NCBI RefSeq assembly: GCF_030811855.1
Contig: NZ_JAUSRN010000016.1
Coordinates: forward strand, 62,001 to 126,000
Direction of reading: 5' to 3'
DNA from: Variovorax paradoxus
GTDB taxonomy: Bacteria > Pseudomonadota > Gammaproteobacteria > Burkholderiales > Burkholderiaceae_C
Length of the DNA: 64,000 nt
In this document: positions 52,826-61,194 of the stretch, piece by piece
How the letters are laid out: each line of letters starts with the position of its first letter
How positions within the stretch are numbered: the stretch's first letter is position 1
The notes under the pieces: generated by a model
The model's database searches: none
What the model saw: only the letters and a program-made list of their open reading frames with translations
What the model was told of the DNA's origin: nothing
Program-made: the position numbers and the translations under genes

Positions 52826-53656
52826 ATGAGCACGCACCCCTTCGACAAAGCCATCGCGCTTGAGCACAGCGACATCCGCGCTGGCAACTTCACCGGCGCC
52901 ACGAGCACCGACTACTGGAACATGGTCGGGCCCTTCGGCGGCACCACCGCGGCCATTGCGCTGCAGTCGGTGCTGCGGCATCCGGACCTGCTGGGCACGC
53001 CCATTGCACTGACCGTCAATTTCGCGGCCGCGCTGGAGGCAGGCGCTTTCGACGTGCAGGCCACCGCCGTGCGCACCAACCGTTCGACCCAGCATTGGAC
53101 CATCCAGATCACACAGGCCGGCGCAGACGGCGAGCCGAACATGACGACCACCGCCACCGTGGTCACGGCCGCACGGCGCGAGACCTGGAGCGCAAGCGAT
53201 ATGCCGATGCCGGAGGCGCCCACTCCTGAGTCAGTCGAGCGCCTCAGCATCGGCCCCTCGGGCGTGGCCTGGCTCGACCGGTACGAGATGCGTCCGTTCA
53301 GCGGCGGCATCCCTGCAAAGTGGGACGAGAGCCTGCACCACAGCGAAACTCGGATGTGGCTGCGCGAAGCCCGAGAGCGGCCGCTCGACTTCTGCTCGCT
53401 GGCCGCAATGAGCGACGTGTTCTATCCGCGCGTCTGGCTGCGCCGCGCAACGCGTGTGCCGGCGGGCACGGTCTCGATCACCACCTACTTTCATGCCGGA
53501 CCGGCGCAGCTGGCCGAGGCCGGCACGGGCTACCTGCTGGGCCGGGCGGTGGGGCAGCAGTTTTTCAACGGCTTCTTCGACCAGGCGGCGCATCTGTGGA
53601 GCGAGAAGGGCGTATTGCTCGCGACCTCCAACCAGATCGTCTACTACAAGGAATAG
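52826..53656 (+). CDS. Acyl-CoA thioesterase, TesB-like double hotdog
   Basis: This 276-residue protein is a predicted double-hotdog acyl-CoA thioesterase. The N-terminal hotdog has MVGPFGGTTAAIALQ and the C-terminal hotdog has SITTYFHAGPAQL and QFFNGFFDQAAHLWSEKG, both typical of TesB/TesC-like proteins. An ACCGGAGG site precedes the start. It would release CoA and free acids, balancing the CoA pool during fatty-acid breakdown. Gene spacing is 28 bases after the hydrolase and 12 before the SDR. Confidence 0.85.
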   Translation: MSTHPFDKAIALEHSDIRAGNFTGATSTDYWNMVGPFGGTTAAIALQSVLRHPDLLGTPIALTVNFAAALEAGAFDVQATAVRTNRSTQHWTIQITQAGADGEPNMTTTATVVTAARRETWSASDMPMPEAPTPESVERLSIGPSGVAWLDRYEMRPFSGGIPAKWDESLHHSETRMWLREARERPLDFCSLAAMSDVFYPRVWLRRATRVPAGTVSITTYFHAGPAQLAEAGTGYLLGRAVGQQFFNGFFDQAAHLWSEKGVLLATSNQIVYYKE

Positions 53657-53668
53657 CGGGAGCATCCC

Positions 53669-54409
53669 ATGCAAAAGACCGCACTCATCGTCGGAGCCGG
53701 TGACGCCACCGGCGGGGCCATTGCACGCCGCTTCGCGCGCGAAGGGTTCGCCGCGTGCGTCACGCGCCGAAGCCTGGACAAGCTGCAGCCGCTGGTCGCG
53801 CAGATCGAGGCGGACGGTGGCCGCGCCCATGCCTTTGCCTGCGATGCGCGCAAGGAAGAAGACGTGGTCGCGCTGGTCGAGCAGATCGAATCGACCATCG
53901 GGCCGATCGAGGTGATGGTCTTCAACATCGGCGCCAACGTGCCCGAGAGCATCCTGACCGAGACGGCGCGCAAGTACTTCAAGGTGTGGGAGATGGCCTG
54001 CTTCTCGGGCTTTCTCAACGGACGCGAAGTCGCAAAACGCATGGTGGCGCGCGAACTGCCGAAAGGCGGGCATCGCGGCACGATCATCTTCACCGGCGCC
54101 ACGGCATCGCTGCGCGGCGCGGCCAACTTCGGCGCCTTCTCGGGCGCGAAGATGGCACTGCGCGCATTGGCCCAGTCGATGGCGCGGGAGCTGGGTCCAC
54201 AGGGCATTCACGTGGCGCACGTAGTCGTCGATGGCGCTATCGACACCGAGTTCATTCGCTCGAATTTTCCCGAGCGTTATGCGCTGAAGGAGAGCGACGG
54301 AATCCTCAATCCCGAGCACATCGCCGACAGTTACTGGATGCTGCATTCGCAGCCGCGCGATGCATGGACGCATGAGCTTGATCTGCGGCCTTGGTCGGAG
54401 AAGTTCTGA
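53669..54409 (+). CDS. SDR-like protein with Phe in place of the catalytic Tyr
   Basis: This 246-residue protein has an SDR Rossmann start (IVGAGDATGGAIARRF) and the SDR helix order, but the active-site motif reads AFSGAKMAL. Tyrosine of YxxxK is therefore replaced by phenylalanine while the lysine remains. The TGATASL serine is kept. I recall related proteins sharing the same change, so it looks like a family feature rather than a mutation. It may be a reductase with altered chemistry or a non-catalytic partner in acyl-CoA metabolism. It follows the thioesterase by 12 bases. Confidence 0.82.
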   Translation: MQKTALIVGAGDATGGAIARRFAREGFAACVTRRSLDKLQPLVAQIEADGGRAHAFACDARKEEDVVALVEQIESTIGPIEVMVFNIGANVPESILTETARKYFKVWEMACFSGFLNGREVAKRMVARELPKGGHRGTIIFTGATASLRGAANFGAFSGAKMALRALAQSMARELGPQGIHVAHVVVDGAIDTEFIRSNFPERYALKESDGILNPEHIADSYWMLHSQPRDAWTHELDLRPWSEKF

Positions 54410-54426
54410 GATGACTTCTTCGATTG

Positions 54427-54580
54427 GGTGCACCGAGCGTTGTTCAGGGCGCGCTCCCGCCGACGGGGTACCTTACTCCGCGAATGTCCCCCGGCCTGCG
54501 GCCTCCTCCTTTATTTCGCTGCGCAAGGCATCCCGCCAGCGGGAGCGTTATTCAGAGCGGTTGGTGATCAGCGGTGCACC
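54427..54580. mobile_element. MITE-like element with terminal inverted repeats
   Basis: The gap between the SDR and the isomerase-like gene carries nested inverted repeats. The outer pair is GGTGCACCG (54427-54435) and CGGTGCACC (54572-54580). The inner pair is CGCTCCCGC (54452-54460) and GCGGGAGCG (54539-54547). The interior is not coding. Size (154 bases) and structure fit a non-autonomous miniature element; no target-site duplication was identified. Confidence 0.55.
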
Positions 54581-54619
54581 AGCAGCGCCCAGAACAAAAG
54601 AACCGACAAGGACACACCC

Positions 54620-55213
54620 ATGACCAAATCCGTCGACTTCTATTTCGACTTCGGCAGCCCCGCCGCCTACCTGGCCGCGACGCAGCTGCCGCACGTGTGC
54701 GCCGACACCGGCGCCCAACTGGTCTGGAAGCCCATGCTGCTCGGCGGCGTGTTCCAGGCCACCGGCAACCGTTCGCCGGCCGAGGTGGTGCCCAAGGCGC
54801 CGTACATGACCATCGACTTGCAGCGCTTTGCCAAACGCTACGGCGTGCCCTTCGTGCACAACCCGTTTTTTCCCATCAACACCCTGCTGCTGATGCGCGG
54901 CGCCACCGGCGTCCAAATGAAGGAGCCAGCGCGCTTCGGCGCTTACGTCGACGCCATCTTCCATGCAATGTGGGTCGAGCCAAAGAACATGAACGACCCC
55001 GCTACCGTCGGTGCGGTGCTTCAAAATGCGGGCTTCGACCCCACTGCGCTGCTTGCGCTGGCCGGCTCGCAGGAAGTGAAGGACCGCCTGAAAGCCATCA
55101 CGCAAGAGGCCGTGGAGCGCGGCGTGTTCGGCGCGCCCACCATGTTCGTCGGCGACCAGATGTTCTGGGGCCAGGACCGGCTGGATTTCGTGCGCGAAGC
55201 CCTCGACGCTTGA
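54620..55213 (+). CDS. DsbA-family 2-hydroxychromene-2-carboxylate isomerase-like protein
   Basis: This 197-residue protein has the kappa-class glutathione transferase/HCCA isomerase fold: FYFDFGSPAAYLA at the start, WKPMLLGGVFQATGN, and the closing GVFGAPTMFVGDQMFWGQDRL. The SPAAY serine is the usual catalytic position. Relatives isomerise aromatic breakdown products with glutathione or act as DsbA-like oxidoreductases; which applies here is not clear. It has an AAGGA site and lies between the MITE-like element and an enoyl-CoA hydratase. Confidence 0.88.
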   Translation: MTKSVDFYFDFGSPAAYLAATQLPHVCADTGAQLVWKPMLLGGVFQATGNRSPAEVVPKAPYMTIDLQRFAKRYGVPFVHNPFFPINTLLLMRGATGVQMKEPARFGAYVDAIFHAMWVEPKNMNDPATVGAVLQNAGFDPTALLALAGSQEVKDRLKAITQEAVERGVFGAPTMFVGDQMFWGQDRLDFVREALDA

Positions 55214-55255
55214 TACCGCGTCGCCATCACCCCGTTTTATTCAAGGACCATTTCC

Positions 55256-56020
55256 ATGACCGACATCCTCGCCCACACCGAAGCCGGTGTGATGACCCTG
55301 ACCTTCAACCGCGTCGACAAGAAGAACTCGATCACCAGCAAGATGTACGGCGAACTGGCCGATGCACTGGCTGCGGCCGAGAGCGATGCGGCCGTTCGCT
55401 GCGTGCTGATCCAGGGTGACCCGACGATTTTCAGTGCCGGTAACGACATCGGCGACTTTCTCAATGCGCCGCCCGCCAGCCAGGATTCGCCGGTGTTTCG
55501 CTTCCTGCGCGGCATCGCCACTTTTCCCAAGCCTATCGTCGCCGCAGTCTGCGGCCCGGCCGTGGGCATTGGCACCACGATGCTGTTCCATTGCGACCTG
55601 GTCTACGCGGGCGACAACGCCGCGTTCTCCATGCCCTTCGTGAACCTGGGCCTGTGCCCCGAAGCCGCTTCCAGCCTGCTGGTGCCGCAGATGCTGGGCT
55701 ACCACCGCGCGGCAGAGGCGCTGCTGCTGGGCGAGCCCTTCATGGCCGAGGCCGCGCTCGAAGTGGGCCTCATCAACCGCATCGTGCCGCCAACCGAAGC
55801 CAATGCCATTGCGCAGGGTCAAGCCCGCAAGCTCGCGGCCAAGCCGCTGAGCGCGCTGGTCGAAACCAAGCGCCTGCTGAAAAAGGCCCAGATGCCCGCG
55901 GTGCTCGAGCGCATGGATGAGGAGGGCGCGAGCTTCGGCCGCATGCTGCGCGAACCCGCTGCCAAGGAGGCCTTCGGCGCCTTCATGGAGAAGCGCAAGC
56001 CGGATTTCTCCAAGATCTGA
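55256..56020 (+). CDS. Enoyl-CoA hydratase/isomerase family protein
   Basis: This 254-residue crotonase-fold enzyme hydrates or isomerises enoyl-CoA. The first oxyanion-hole segment is FSAGNDIGDF and the second is CGPAVGIGTTMLFHCDLVYA. It keeps the LCPEAASS acidic residue of the delta3-delta2 isomerase/PaaG-like group, so it may process unsaturated fatty acids. It ends the rightward beta-oxidation run and is followed by the hairpin at 56045-56080. Confidence 0.9.
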   Translation: MTDILAHTEAGVMTLTFNRVDKKNSITSKMYGELADALAAAESDAAVRCVLIQGDPTIFSAGNDIGDFLNAPPASQDSPVFRFLRGIATFPKPIVAAVCGPAVGIGTTMLFHCDLVYAGDNAAFSMPFVNLGLCPEAASSLLVPQMLGYHRAAEALLLGEPFMAEAALEVGLINRIVPPTEANAIAQGQARKLAAKPLSALVETKRLLKKAQMPAVLERMDEEGASFGRMLREPAAKEAFGAFMEKRKPDFSKI

Positions 56021-56044
56021 AGGCGTCCCTTGACAGGCTGGCCC

Positions 56045-56080
56045 GAGAGCGCTGCTGCAAAAAAAGTAGCAGTCGCTCTC
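56045..56080. terminator. Bidirectional hairpin in a convergent gap
   Basis: GAGAGCG plus CTGCTGC pairs with GTAGCAG plus CGCTCTC around an A-rich loop. It sits between two converging stops (56020 and 56094). It lacks a T-run outside the stem, so it may act by structure or with Rho. Confidence 0.55.
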
Positions 56081-56093
56081 TGAGCGGGCGTGC

Positions 56094-56519
56094 TCAGGGC
56101 TCCTGTTCGATGGGGCGCGGCCGGCCGTTGTCGTCGATGGCCACGTAGGTGAAAGTGGCCTGCGTCACCTTGATGTACTCGCCCTGCGCCCGGAAGCGCT
56201 CGGCGAAGACCTCGACGGTGACCGTGACCGAGGTGCGCCCCACGCGCACCAGCTTCGAATAAAACGAAAGAATGTCGCCCAGCCGCACCGGCTGCTTGAA
56301 GATGAATTCGTTCACCGCCACCGTGGCCTGGCGGCCCTTGGCGTAGCGGGCCGGGATGACCGAGCCGGCCAGGTCGCACTGCGCCATGACCCAGCCGCCG
56401 AAGATGTCGCCGTTGGCGTTGCAGTCGGCCGGCATCGGAATGACCTTGAGCACCAGCTCCATGTCGGTGGGCAGGCTCTTGAGGGTGGCGGCAGCGGCGC
56501 TACTGGAAATATCGGACAT
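56094..56519 (-). CDS. Hotdog acyl-CoA thioesterase (YciA/BACH type)
   Basis: This 141-residue single-hotdog thioesterase hydrolyses acyl-CoA esters. The motif NGDIFGGWVMAQCDLAGS holds the catalytic Asn/Asp region and is diagnostic of the YciA/BACH group; VAVNEFIFKQPVRLGDILSFY follows. The start at 56519 gives the normal family length; the frame extending to 56648 overlaps the ABC transporter gene. It is divergent from that transporter by 41 bases. Confidence 0.92.
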   Translation of the reverse strand: MSDISSSAAAATLKSLPTDMELVLKVIPMPADCNANGDIFGGWVMAQCDLAGSVIPARYAKGRQATVAVNEFIFKQPVRLGDILSFYSKLVRVGRTSVTVTVEVFAERFRAQGEYIKVTQATFTYVAIDDNGRPRPIEQEP

Positions 56520-56560
56520 GGGCACAATCTGGACAAACAAAGCAACCACGATTGTCCCCC

Positions 56561-58438
56561 ATGCGCCGAAGCGGCGAAGCCCTGCCTCCTCCCTCCCATC
56601 CCGTGGCCGGCCACGCGCCGGCGCGCAGCGACCGTTCCGACTGGGCAACGCTGCGCCGCCTTTTTCCCTATTTGTGGCATTACAAGTGGCGTGTGATCGC
56701 CGCGCTCGCCTTCATGGTGGGGGCCAAGGTGGCCAACGTGGGCGTGCCGGTGTTGCTCAAGAACCTCATCGACACGATGACGCCCAAGCCGGACATGGCG
56801 CAGGCGCTCTTGATCGTGCCTATCGGGCTTTTGCTGGCCTACGGCCTGCTGCGGTTCTCGACCGCGCTCTTCGGCGAATTGCGCGAGCTGATCTTCGCCA
56901 AGGCCACCGAGGGCACGGCGCGGCAGATTGCACTGGAGGTGTTCGGTCACCTGCATTCGCTGAGCCTGCGCTTTCACCTGGAGCGCCAGACCGGCGGCAT
57001 GACGCGCGACATCGAGCGCGGCACGCGCGGCGTGCACTCGCTCATTTCGATGTCGCTTTACAGCATCGTGCCGACCATCATCGAGCTGGCGCTGGTGCTC
57101 ACCATCTTGGGCGTGAAGTTCGACTCGCTGTTCGTCTGGATCACGGGCGCGGCGCTGGTGCTGTACATCACCTTCACGGTCACGGTGACCGAGTGGCGCA
57201 CGCAGTTCCGCAAGACCATGAACGAGCTCGACTCCATGGCGCAGAGCCGCGCCGTCGATTCGCTGCTGAACTACGAAACCGTCAAGTACTTCAACAACGA
57301 GGAGTTCGAGGCCAAGCGCTACGACGCCAGCCTGGACCGCTATCGCAAGGCCGCCATCAAGAGCCAGCGCACGCTGAGCATGCTCAACACCGGCCAGCAG
57401 CTGATCATCGCGACCAGCCTGGTGCTGATGCTTTGGCGCGCCACCTCGGGCGTTGTCGAGGGACGAATGACGCTGGGCGACCTGGTGATGGTCAACGCCT
57501 TCATGATCCAGCTCTACATTCCGCTCAATTTCTTGGGCGTGATCTACCGCGAAATCAAACAGAGCCTGACCGACCTGGACAAGATGTTCGTGCTGATGGA
57601 AAAAGAGCGCGAGGTGCGCGATGCGCCTGGCGCGCAGCCTTTGTCTTTGCTCCCTCTCCCTCGGGGAGAGGGCGGGGGTGAGGGCAGCGGCGTCGATTCC
57701 ACCGTGCGCTTCGAAGACGTGAGCTTTGCCTACGAGCCCGCGCGCCCCATCCTCAAGCACGTGAGCTTTGAGATCCCCGCAGGCAAGACGGTCGCAGTTG
57801 TCGGCCCCTCGGGCTCCGGCAAGTCCACGATGGCGCGGCTGCTCTACCGCTTCTACGACGTGCAACAGGGCCGCATCACCATCGGCGGCCAGGACATCCG
57901 CGAGGTGCAGCAGTCGAGCGTACGGCGCGCCATCGGCATCGTGCCGCAGGACACGGTGCTGTTCAACGACACGGTCGAATACAACATTGCCTACGGCCGT
58001 CCCGGCGCGACCCGCGAAGAGGTCGAAGGCGCGGCACGCGCAGCGCGCATCCACGACTTCATCTCGGCCACGCCAAAGGGCTACGAAACCACCGTGGGCG
58101 AGCGCGGCCTCAAGCTGTCGGGCGGGGAGAAGCAACGCGTGGCGATTGCGCGCACGTTGCTCAAGAACCCGCCGATCGTGATCTTCGACGAGGCCACCTC
58201 GGCGCTCGATTCCGCCAACGAACGCGCCATCCAGTCGGAGCTCAAGAGCGCGGCGCAGGACAAGACCACGCTGGTCATTGCGCACCGCCTCTCGACCGTG
58301 GTCGATGCGCACGAGATCCTGGTGCTCGAAGCAGGCGTGATCGTCGAGCGCGGCACGCATGCCGAGCTGCTTGCGAAGCAGGGCCGCTATGCGCAGATGT
58401 GGGCTCTGCAAAAGAGCGAAGCAACCCCGCTGATGTAG
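56561..58438 (+). CDS. Atm1/HMT1-like ABC transporter with a repeat-derived linker
   Basis: This 625-residue half transporter has six membrane helices (about residues 40-320) and a C-terminal ATPase (Walker A GPSGSGKST near 414, signature LSGGEKQRVAIAR near 517, Walker B IVIFDEATSALD near 540). Motifs such as ERGTRGVHSLIS and NYETVKYFNNEEFE mark the Atm1/ABCB7 group, which exports glutathione-linked sulfur or metal compounds. The ATG at 56561 is preferred over an in-frame TTG at 56552. Between the two domains, about residues 363-376 (SLLPLPRGEGGGEG) are encoded by an inserted palindromic element at 57650-57684, which keeps the frame. Confidence 0.92.
   Translation: MRRSGEALPPPSHPVAGHAPARSDRSDWATLRRLFPYLWHYKWRVIAALAFMVGAKVANVGVPVLLKNLIDTMTPKPDMAQALLIVPIGLLLAYGLLRFSTALFGELRELIFAKATEGTARQIALEVFGHLHSLSLRFHLERQTGGMTRDIERGTRGVHSLISMSLYSIVPTIIELALVLTILGVKFDSLFVWITGAALVLYITFTVTVTEWRTQFRKTMNELDSMAQSRAVDSLLNYETVKYFNNEEFEAKRYDASLDRYRKAAIKSQRTLSMLNTGQQLIIATSLVLMLWRATSGVVEGRMTLGDLVMVNAFMIQLYIPLNFLGVIYREIKQSLTDLDKMFVLMEKEREVRDAPGAQPLSLLPLPRGEGGGEGSGVDSTVRFEDVSFAYEPARPILKHVSFEIPAGKTVAVVGPSGSGKSTMARLLYRFYDVQQGRITIGGQDIREVQQSSVRRAIGIVPQDTVLFNDTVEYNIAYGRPGATREEVEGAARAARIHDFISATPKGYETTVGERGLKLSGGEKQRVAIARTLLKNPPIVIFDEATSALDSANERAIQSELKSAAQDKTTLVIAHRLSTVVDAHEILVLEAGVIVERGTHAELLAKQGRYAQMWALQKSEATPLM
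57650..57684. repeat. Palindromic intergenic-type repeat inside a coding region
   Basis: CTCCCTCTCCC and GGGAGAGGG form the palindrome, followed by CGGGGGTGAGGG. The layout (palindrome plus G-rich tail) is that of the intergenic elements at 50175 and 59427, but here it lies in frame in the linker between the membrane and ATPase domains of the ABC transporter. Confidence 0.85.
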
Positions 58439-58479
58439 CCCCGACCATTCTTCTTTTATATCGATCTAGGAGTTCAGAC

Positions 58480-59418
58480 GTGCCGATCAAGATTCCCCTG
58501 TTGGTGCTCAACAGCCTCTCGAGCGCCCACCAGGCCCAGATTGCCGAGGTCTACGACTTGACCTATGCCTTCGACCCCGCCGCCCGCGCCGCCGCCATCG
58601 CGGAGCACGGCAAGAAATTTCGCGCGGTGCTGACCATCGGCGTGATCGGCATCACGCCCGAAGAGATCGCGGCCATGCCGGCGCTCGAGCTGATCTGCTG
58701 CATGGGCGCAGGCTACGAGGGCGTGCCGCTCGACGTGACCCGCGCGCGCGGCATCGCCACGGCCAATGGCGCGGGGACCAACGACGACTGCGTGGCCGAC
58801 CACGCCTTCGGCCTCTTGATCAGCATCGTCCGCGGCTTTCGCCAGCTCGACCGGCTGTGCCGCGAAGGTGTCTGGCGCGAAGAAATTCCGCAGCCGCCGA
58901 ACGTGTCGGGCAAGAAGCTCGGCATCCTCGGGCTCGGCACCATCGGCCAGAAGATCGCCAAGCGCGCGGCTGCGTTCGACATGGAAGTCGGCTATCACAA
59001 CCGCAAGCCGCGCGAAGGCGCGACGCACCGCTACTTCGACGACCTGAAGTCGCTCGCCACGTGGGCCGACTTTTTGATTCTGGCCGCGCCGGGCGGTCCG
59101 GCCACACGCCACCTCGTGAATGCCGAAGTGCTCGATGCGCTCGGGCCGCAGGGCTTTCTGGTCAACATCGGCCGCGGCAGCGTGGTCGATACCGAGGCGC
59201 TGGCTGCCGCGCTGCGCGAAAACCGCATCGCGGGCGCGGGCCTCGACGTGTACGAGAGCGAACCCAAGCGGCCCGAGCCGCTGATCGGGCTGGACAACGT
59301 TCTGCTGACACCGCATTTGGCGGGCTGGTCGCCGGAAGCAACCCAGAAGTCGGTCGACCATTTCCTCGCGAATGCCGAAGGGCACTTTACGGGGCGCGGC
59401 GTGCTGACCCCGGTCTGA
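58480..59418 (+). CDS. D-2-hydroxyacid dehydrogenase (glyoxylate/hydroxypyruvate reductase-like)
   Basis: This 312-residue NAD(P)-dependent enzyme reduces 2-keto acids such as hydroxypyruvate or glyoxylate. The nucleotide loop is LGLGTIGQKIA, followed by the NRKP segment whose Arg favours NADPH. The catalytic set is visible as NIGRGSVVD (Arg), the DVYESEP Glu region, and the HLAGWSPE His. The start is the GTG at 58480 with an AGGAG site; the longer frame from 58399 overlaps the transporter gene. It is followed by the repeat array. Confidence 0.92.
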   Translation: MPIKIPLLVLNSLSSAHQAQIAEVYDLTYAFDPAARAAAIAEHGKKFRAVLTIGVIGITPEEIAAMPALELICCMGAGYEGVPLDVTRARGIATANGAGTNDDCVADHAFGLLISIVRGFRQLDRLCREGVWREEIPQPPNVSGKKLGILGLGTIGQKIAKRAAAFDMEVGYHNRKPREGATHRYFDDLKSLATWADFLILAAPGGPATRHLVNAEVLDALGPQGFLVNIGRGSVVDTEALAAALRENRIAGAGLDVYESEPKRPEPLIGLDNVLLTPHLAGWSPEATQKSVDHFLANAEGHFTGRGVLTPV

Positions 59419-59426
59419 TGTTCTCG

Positions 59427-59658
59427 CTCCTTCCCCCGCTGGGGAAGGTTGGGATGGGGGCAGGCAAGGCGCCCAATGGATGCGCCGCTTGCCCCCACCC
59501 CTGCCCTCCCCCGAAAGGGGAGGGAGTGAAGCCGATGTCCGCGCTGTGGTCTTGCTCCTTCCCCCGCTGGGGGAAGGCTGGGATGGGGGCGGGCAGAGTG
59601 CTCGATGGATGCGCCGCTTGCCCCCACCCCAACCCTCCCCCGGTAGGGGAGGGAGCAA
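59427..59658. repeat. Duplicated array of palindromic repeats (2 x about 128 bases)
   Basis: Four palindromes lie at about 59427-59463, 59489-59527, 59555-59594 and 59618-59658. The first and third are near-identical (CTCCTTCCCCCGCTGGGG type), as are the second and fourth (CTCCCCCG/GGGGAGGGAG type). The spacer ATGGATGCGCCGCTTGCCCC is also repeated. The period is 128 bases, so an element pair has been duplicated. The array fills the convergent gap between the hydroxyacid dehydrogenase and amidase genes and may double as a terminator. Confidence 0.9.
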
Positions 59659-59659
59659 T

Positions 59660-61102
59660 TCAAGCCAGCGCTGGCGGGCGATGAGACGCCCAGCCGCACG
59701 CCTGGTCATACGCATGCCCAAGCCGCAGCACGTCCAGGTCGGCATGGATCGGCCCCGCGAGTTGCAGGCCCATCGGCAACCCGCCCTCGCCAAAACCCGC
59801 GCGCACGTTCAGCGTCGGCAACCCGGCCAGCGTGAACGGCGTGACGATCTCCATCCACCGGTGGTAGGTGTCGCTCGGCACGCCGGCCACTTCGGCGGGC
59901 CAATGCAGTTCGGCATCGAACGGAAACACCTGCGCGGTCGGCGCCAGCACGAAATCGAAGCGTTCGAAGAGCTTGAGGAACGCGCGGTAAACGTTCGATC
60001 GATAGAGCGAGGCCTGGTACAGCGAGGCCGCATCGAGATGCCGGCTTTGCTCGATCTCCCATTGCGCCTCAGGCTTGAGCTGTGCAAACAGCTTGGGGTC
60101 GCTCAGATAGGCGCCGAGCTTGCCGCCCACCAGCAATTGCCGCAGCCGCAGCCAGGCGCTCCAGTTGTGTTCGCGCGGCACGTCCAGCGTGCAGGGCTCG
60201 ACCTCGCAGCCGAGGGTGCGAAAGATGCCCAGCGCACTTTCGCCCAGTTCGCGGATGCCGGGCGCGAGCGGCAGTTCGGGCCAAATGCTTCCGAGCCAGC
60301 CGATGCGAAGGCCCTGAACGTCGGCGTCGAGCTGGAGCGCGTCTGGCGAGGGCAGCGGCCGCGGCGACGACAGCGGCACGCGTGAGTCGAAGCCCGCCTG
60401 CACCGCGAGCAGCCGTGCCGTGTCTTCCACCGTCCGGCCCATCGGCCCTTCGGTGCCCAGCTGCTGAAAGAAGAGTTCCTGCTCGGGATCGCCCGGCACC
60501 CGTCCGCGCGAGGGGCGCATGCCGATCGTGTTGTTGAACGCGGCCGGGTTGCGCAGCGAGCCCATCATGTCGCTGCCGTCGGCCACCGGCAGCATGCCGA
60601 GGGCCAGCGCCACGGCCGCACCGCCGCTGCTGCCGCCGGCGCTGCGCTCGGGCGCATAGGCATTGCGGGTGATGCCGAACACCGTGTTGTAGGTGTGCGA
60701 GCCCAGGCCGAATTCGGGCGTGTTGGTCTTGCCGATCACGATGGCGCCGGCTTCGCGCATGCGCGCGACGTGCAGGCTGTCGGCCCGCGCCGGCGAGCGC
60801 GGCGACAGTGGCGAACCCATGGAGGTCGGCAGGCCGGCCGCGTGGCTCAGGTCCTTCACGGCCAATGGAAAGCCGTGCATCCAGCCGCGCCGTTCGCCGC
60901 GCGCCAGTTCGGCGTCGCGCTCGCTTGCTTCGGTTAGCAGCGCCTCGGATTCGCGCAGCGAAACGATGGCATTGAAGCGAGGGTTGAGCGCCTCGATGCG
61001 GGCCAGCGAGGCTTGCATCAGCTCGCGGCAGGACACGCTGCGGGATGTGATGCGGCGCGAAAGCTCGGTGGCGGTGAGTTCGAGGATGTCGGCAGGCGGC
61101 AT
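59660..61102 (-). CDS. Amidase (amidase-signature family)
   Basis: This 480-residue enzyme hydrolyses an amide bond with the Ser-cisSer-Lys triad of the amidase-signature family. The triad is visible as K83 (PLAVKD), S158 (SAGGSSGG) and S182 (MMGSLRNPA). The rest, including KTNTPEFGLGSHTYN and GTEGPMGRTVEDTA, is family-typical. The substrate is not evident; family members act on aryl amides, peptide amides or glutamyl-tRNA, and the lack of gatC/gatB neighbours argues against GatA. It is divergent from a LysR gene, which may control it. Confidence 0.93.
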   Translation of the reverse strand: MPPADILELTATELSRRITSRSVSCRELMQASLARIEALNPRFNAIVSLRESEALLTEASERDAELARGERRGWMHGFPLAVKDLSHAAGLPTSMGSPLSPRSPARADSLHVARMREAGAIVIGKTNTPEFGLGSHTYNTVFGITRNAYAPERSAGGSSGGAAVALALGMLPVADGSDMMGSLRNPAAFNNTIGMRPSRGRVPGDPEQELFFQQLGTEGPMGRTVEDTARLLAVQAGFDSRVPLSSPRPLPSPDALQLDADVQGLRIGWLGSIWPELPLAPGIRELGESALGIFRTLGCEVEPCTLDVPREHNWSAWLRLRQLLVGGKLGAYLSDPKLFAQLKPEAQWEIEQSRHLDAASLYQASLYRSNVYRAFLKLFERFDFVLAPTAQVFPFDAELHWPAEVAGVPSDTYHRWMEIVTPFTLAGLPTLNVRAGFGEGGLPMGLQLAGPIHADLDVLRLGHAYDQACGWASHRPPALA

Positions 61103-61194
61103 GGCGAGGGCGATCCGGTGGGGAGGGGTCTTCGAGAACCTAAGTATGTGCCAGAGGCCCGCAGCCGGCCTTCACGCGGACATAATCGCCGCGT

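Noticed and set aside
56312..58411. Minus-strand frame of 699 codons
   Set aside because: It lies opposite the ABC transporter, and its C-terminal part only overlaps the thioesterase gene in another frame. Sequence is His/Arg/Ala-rich shadow.
59660..61102. GatA subunit of the glutamyl-tRNA amidotransferase
   Set aside because: The amidase triad is present, but no gatC or gatB lies nearby and the gene is divergent from a LysR regulator, which fits a catabolic amidase better.
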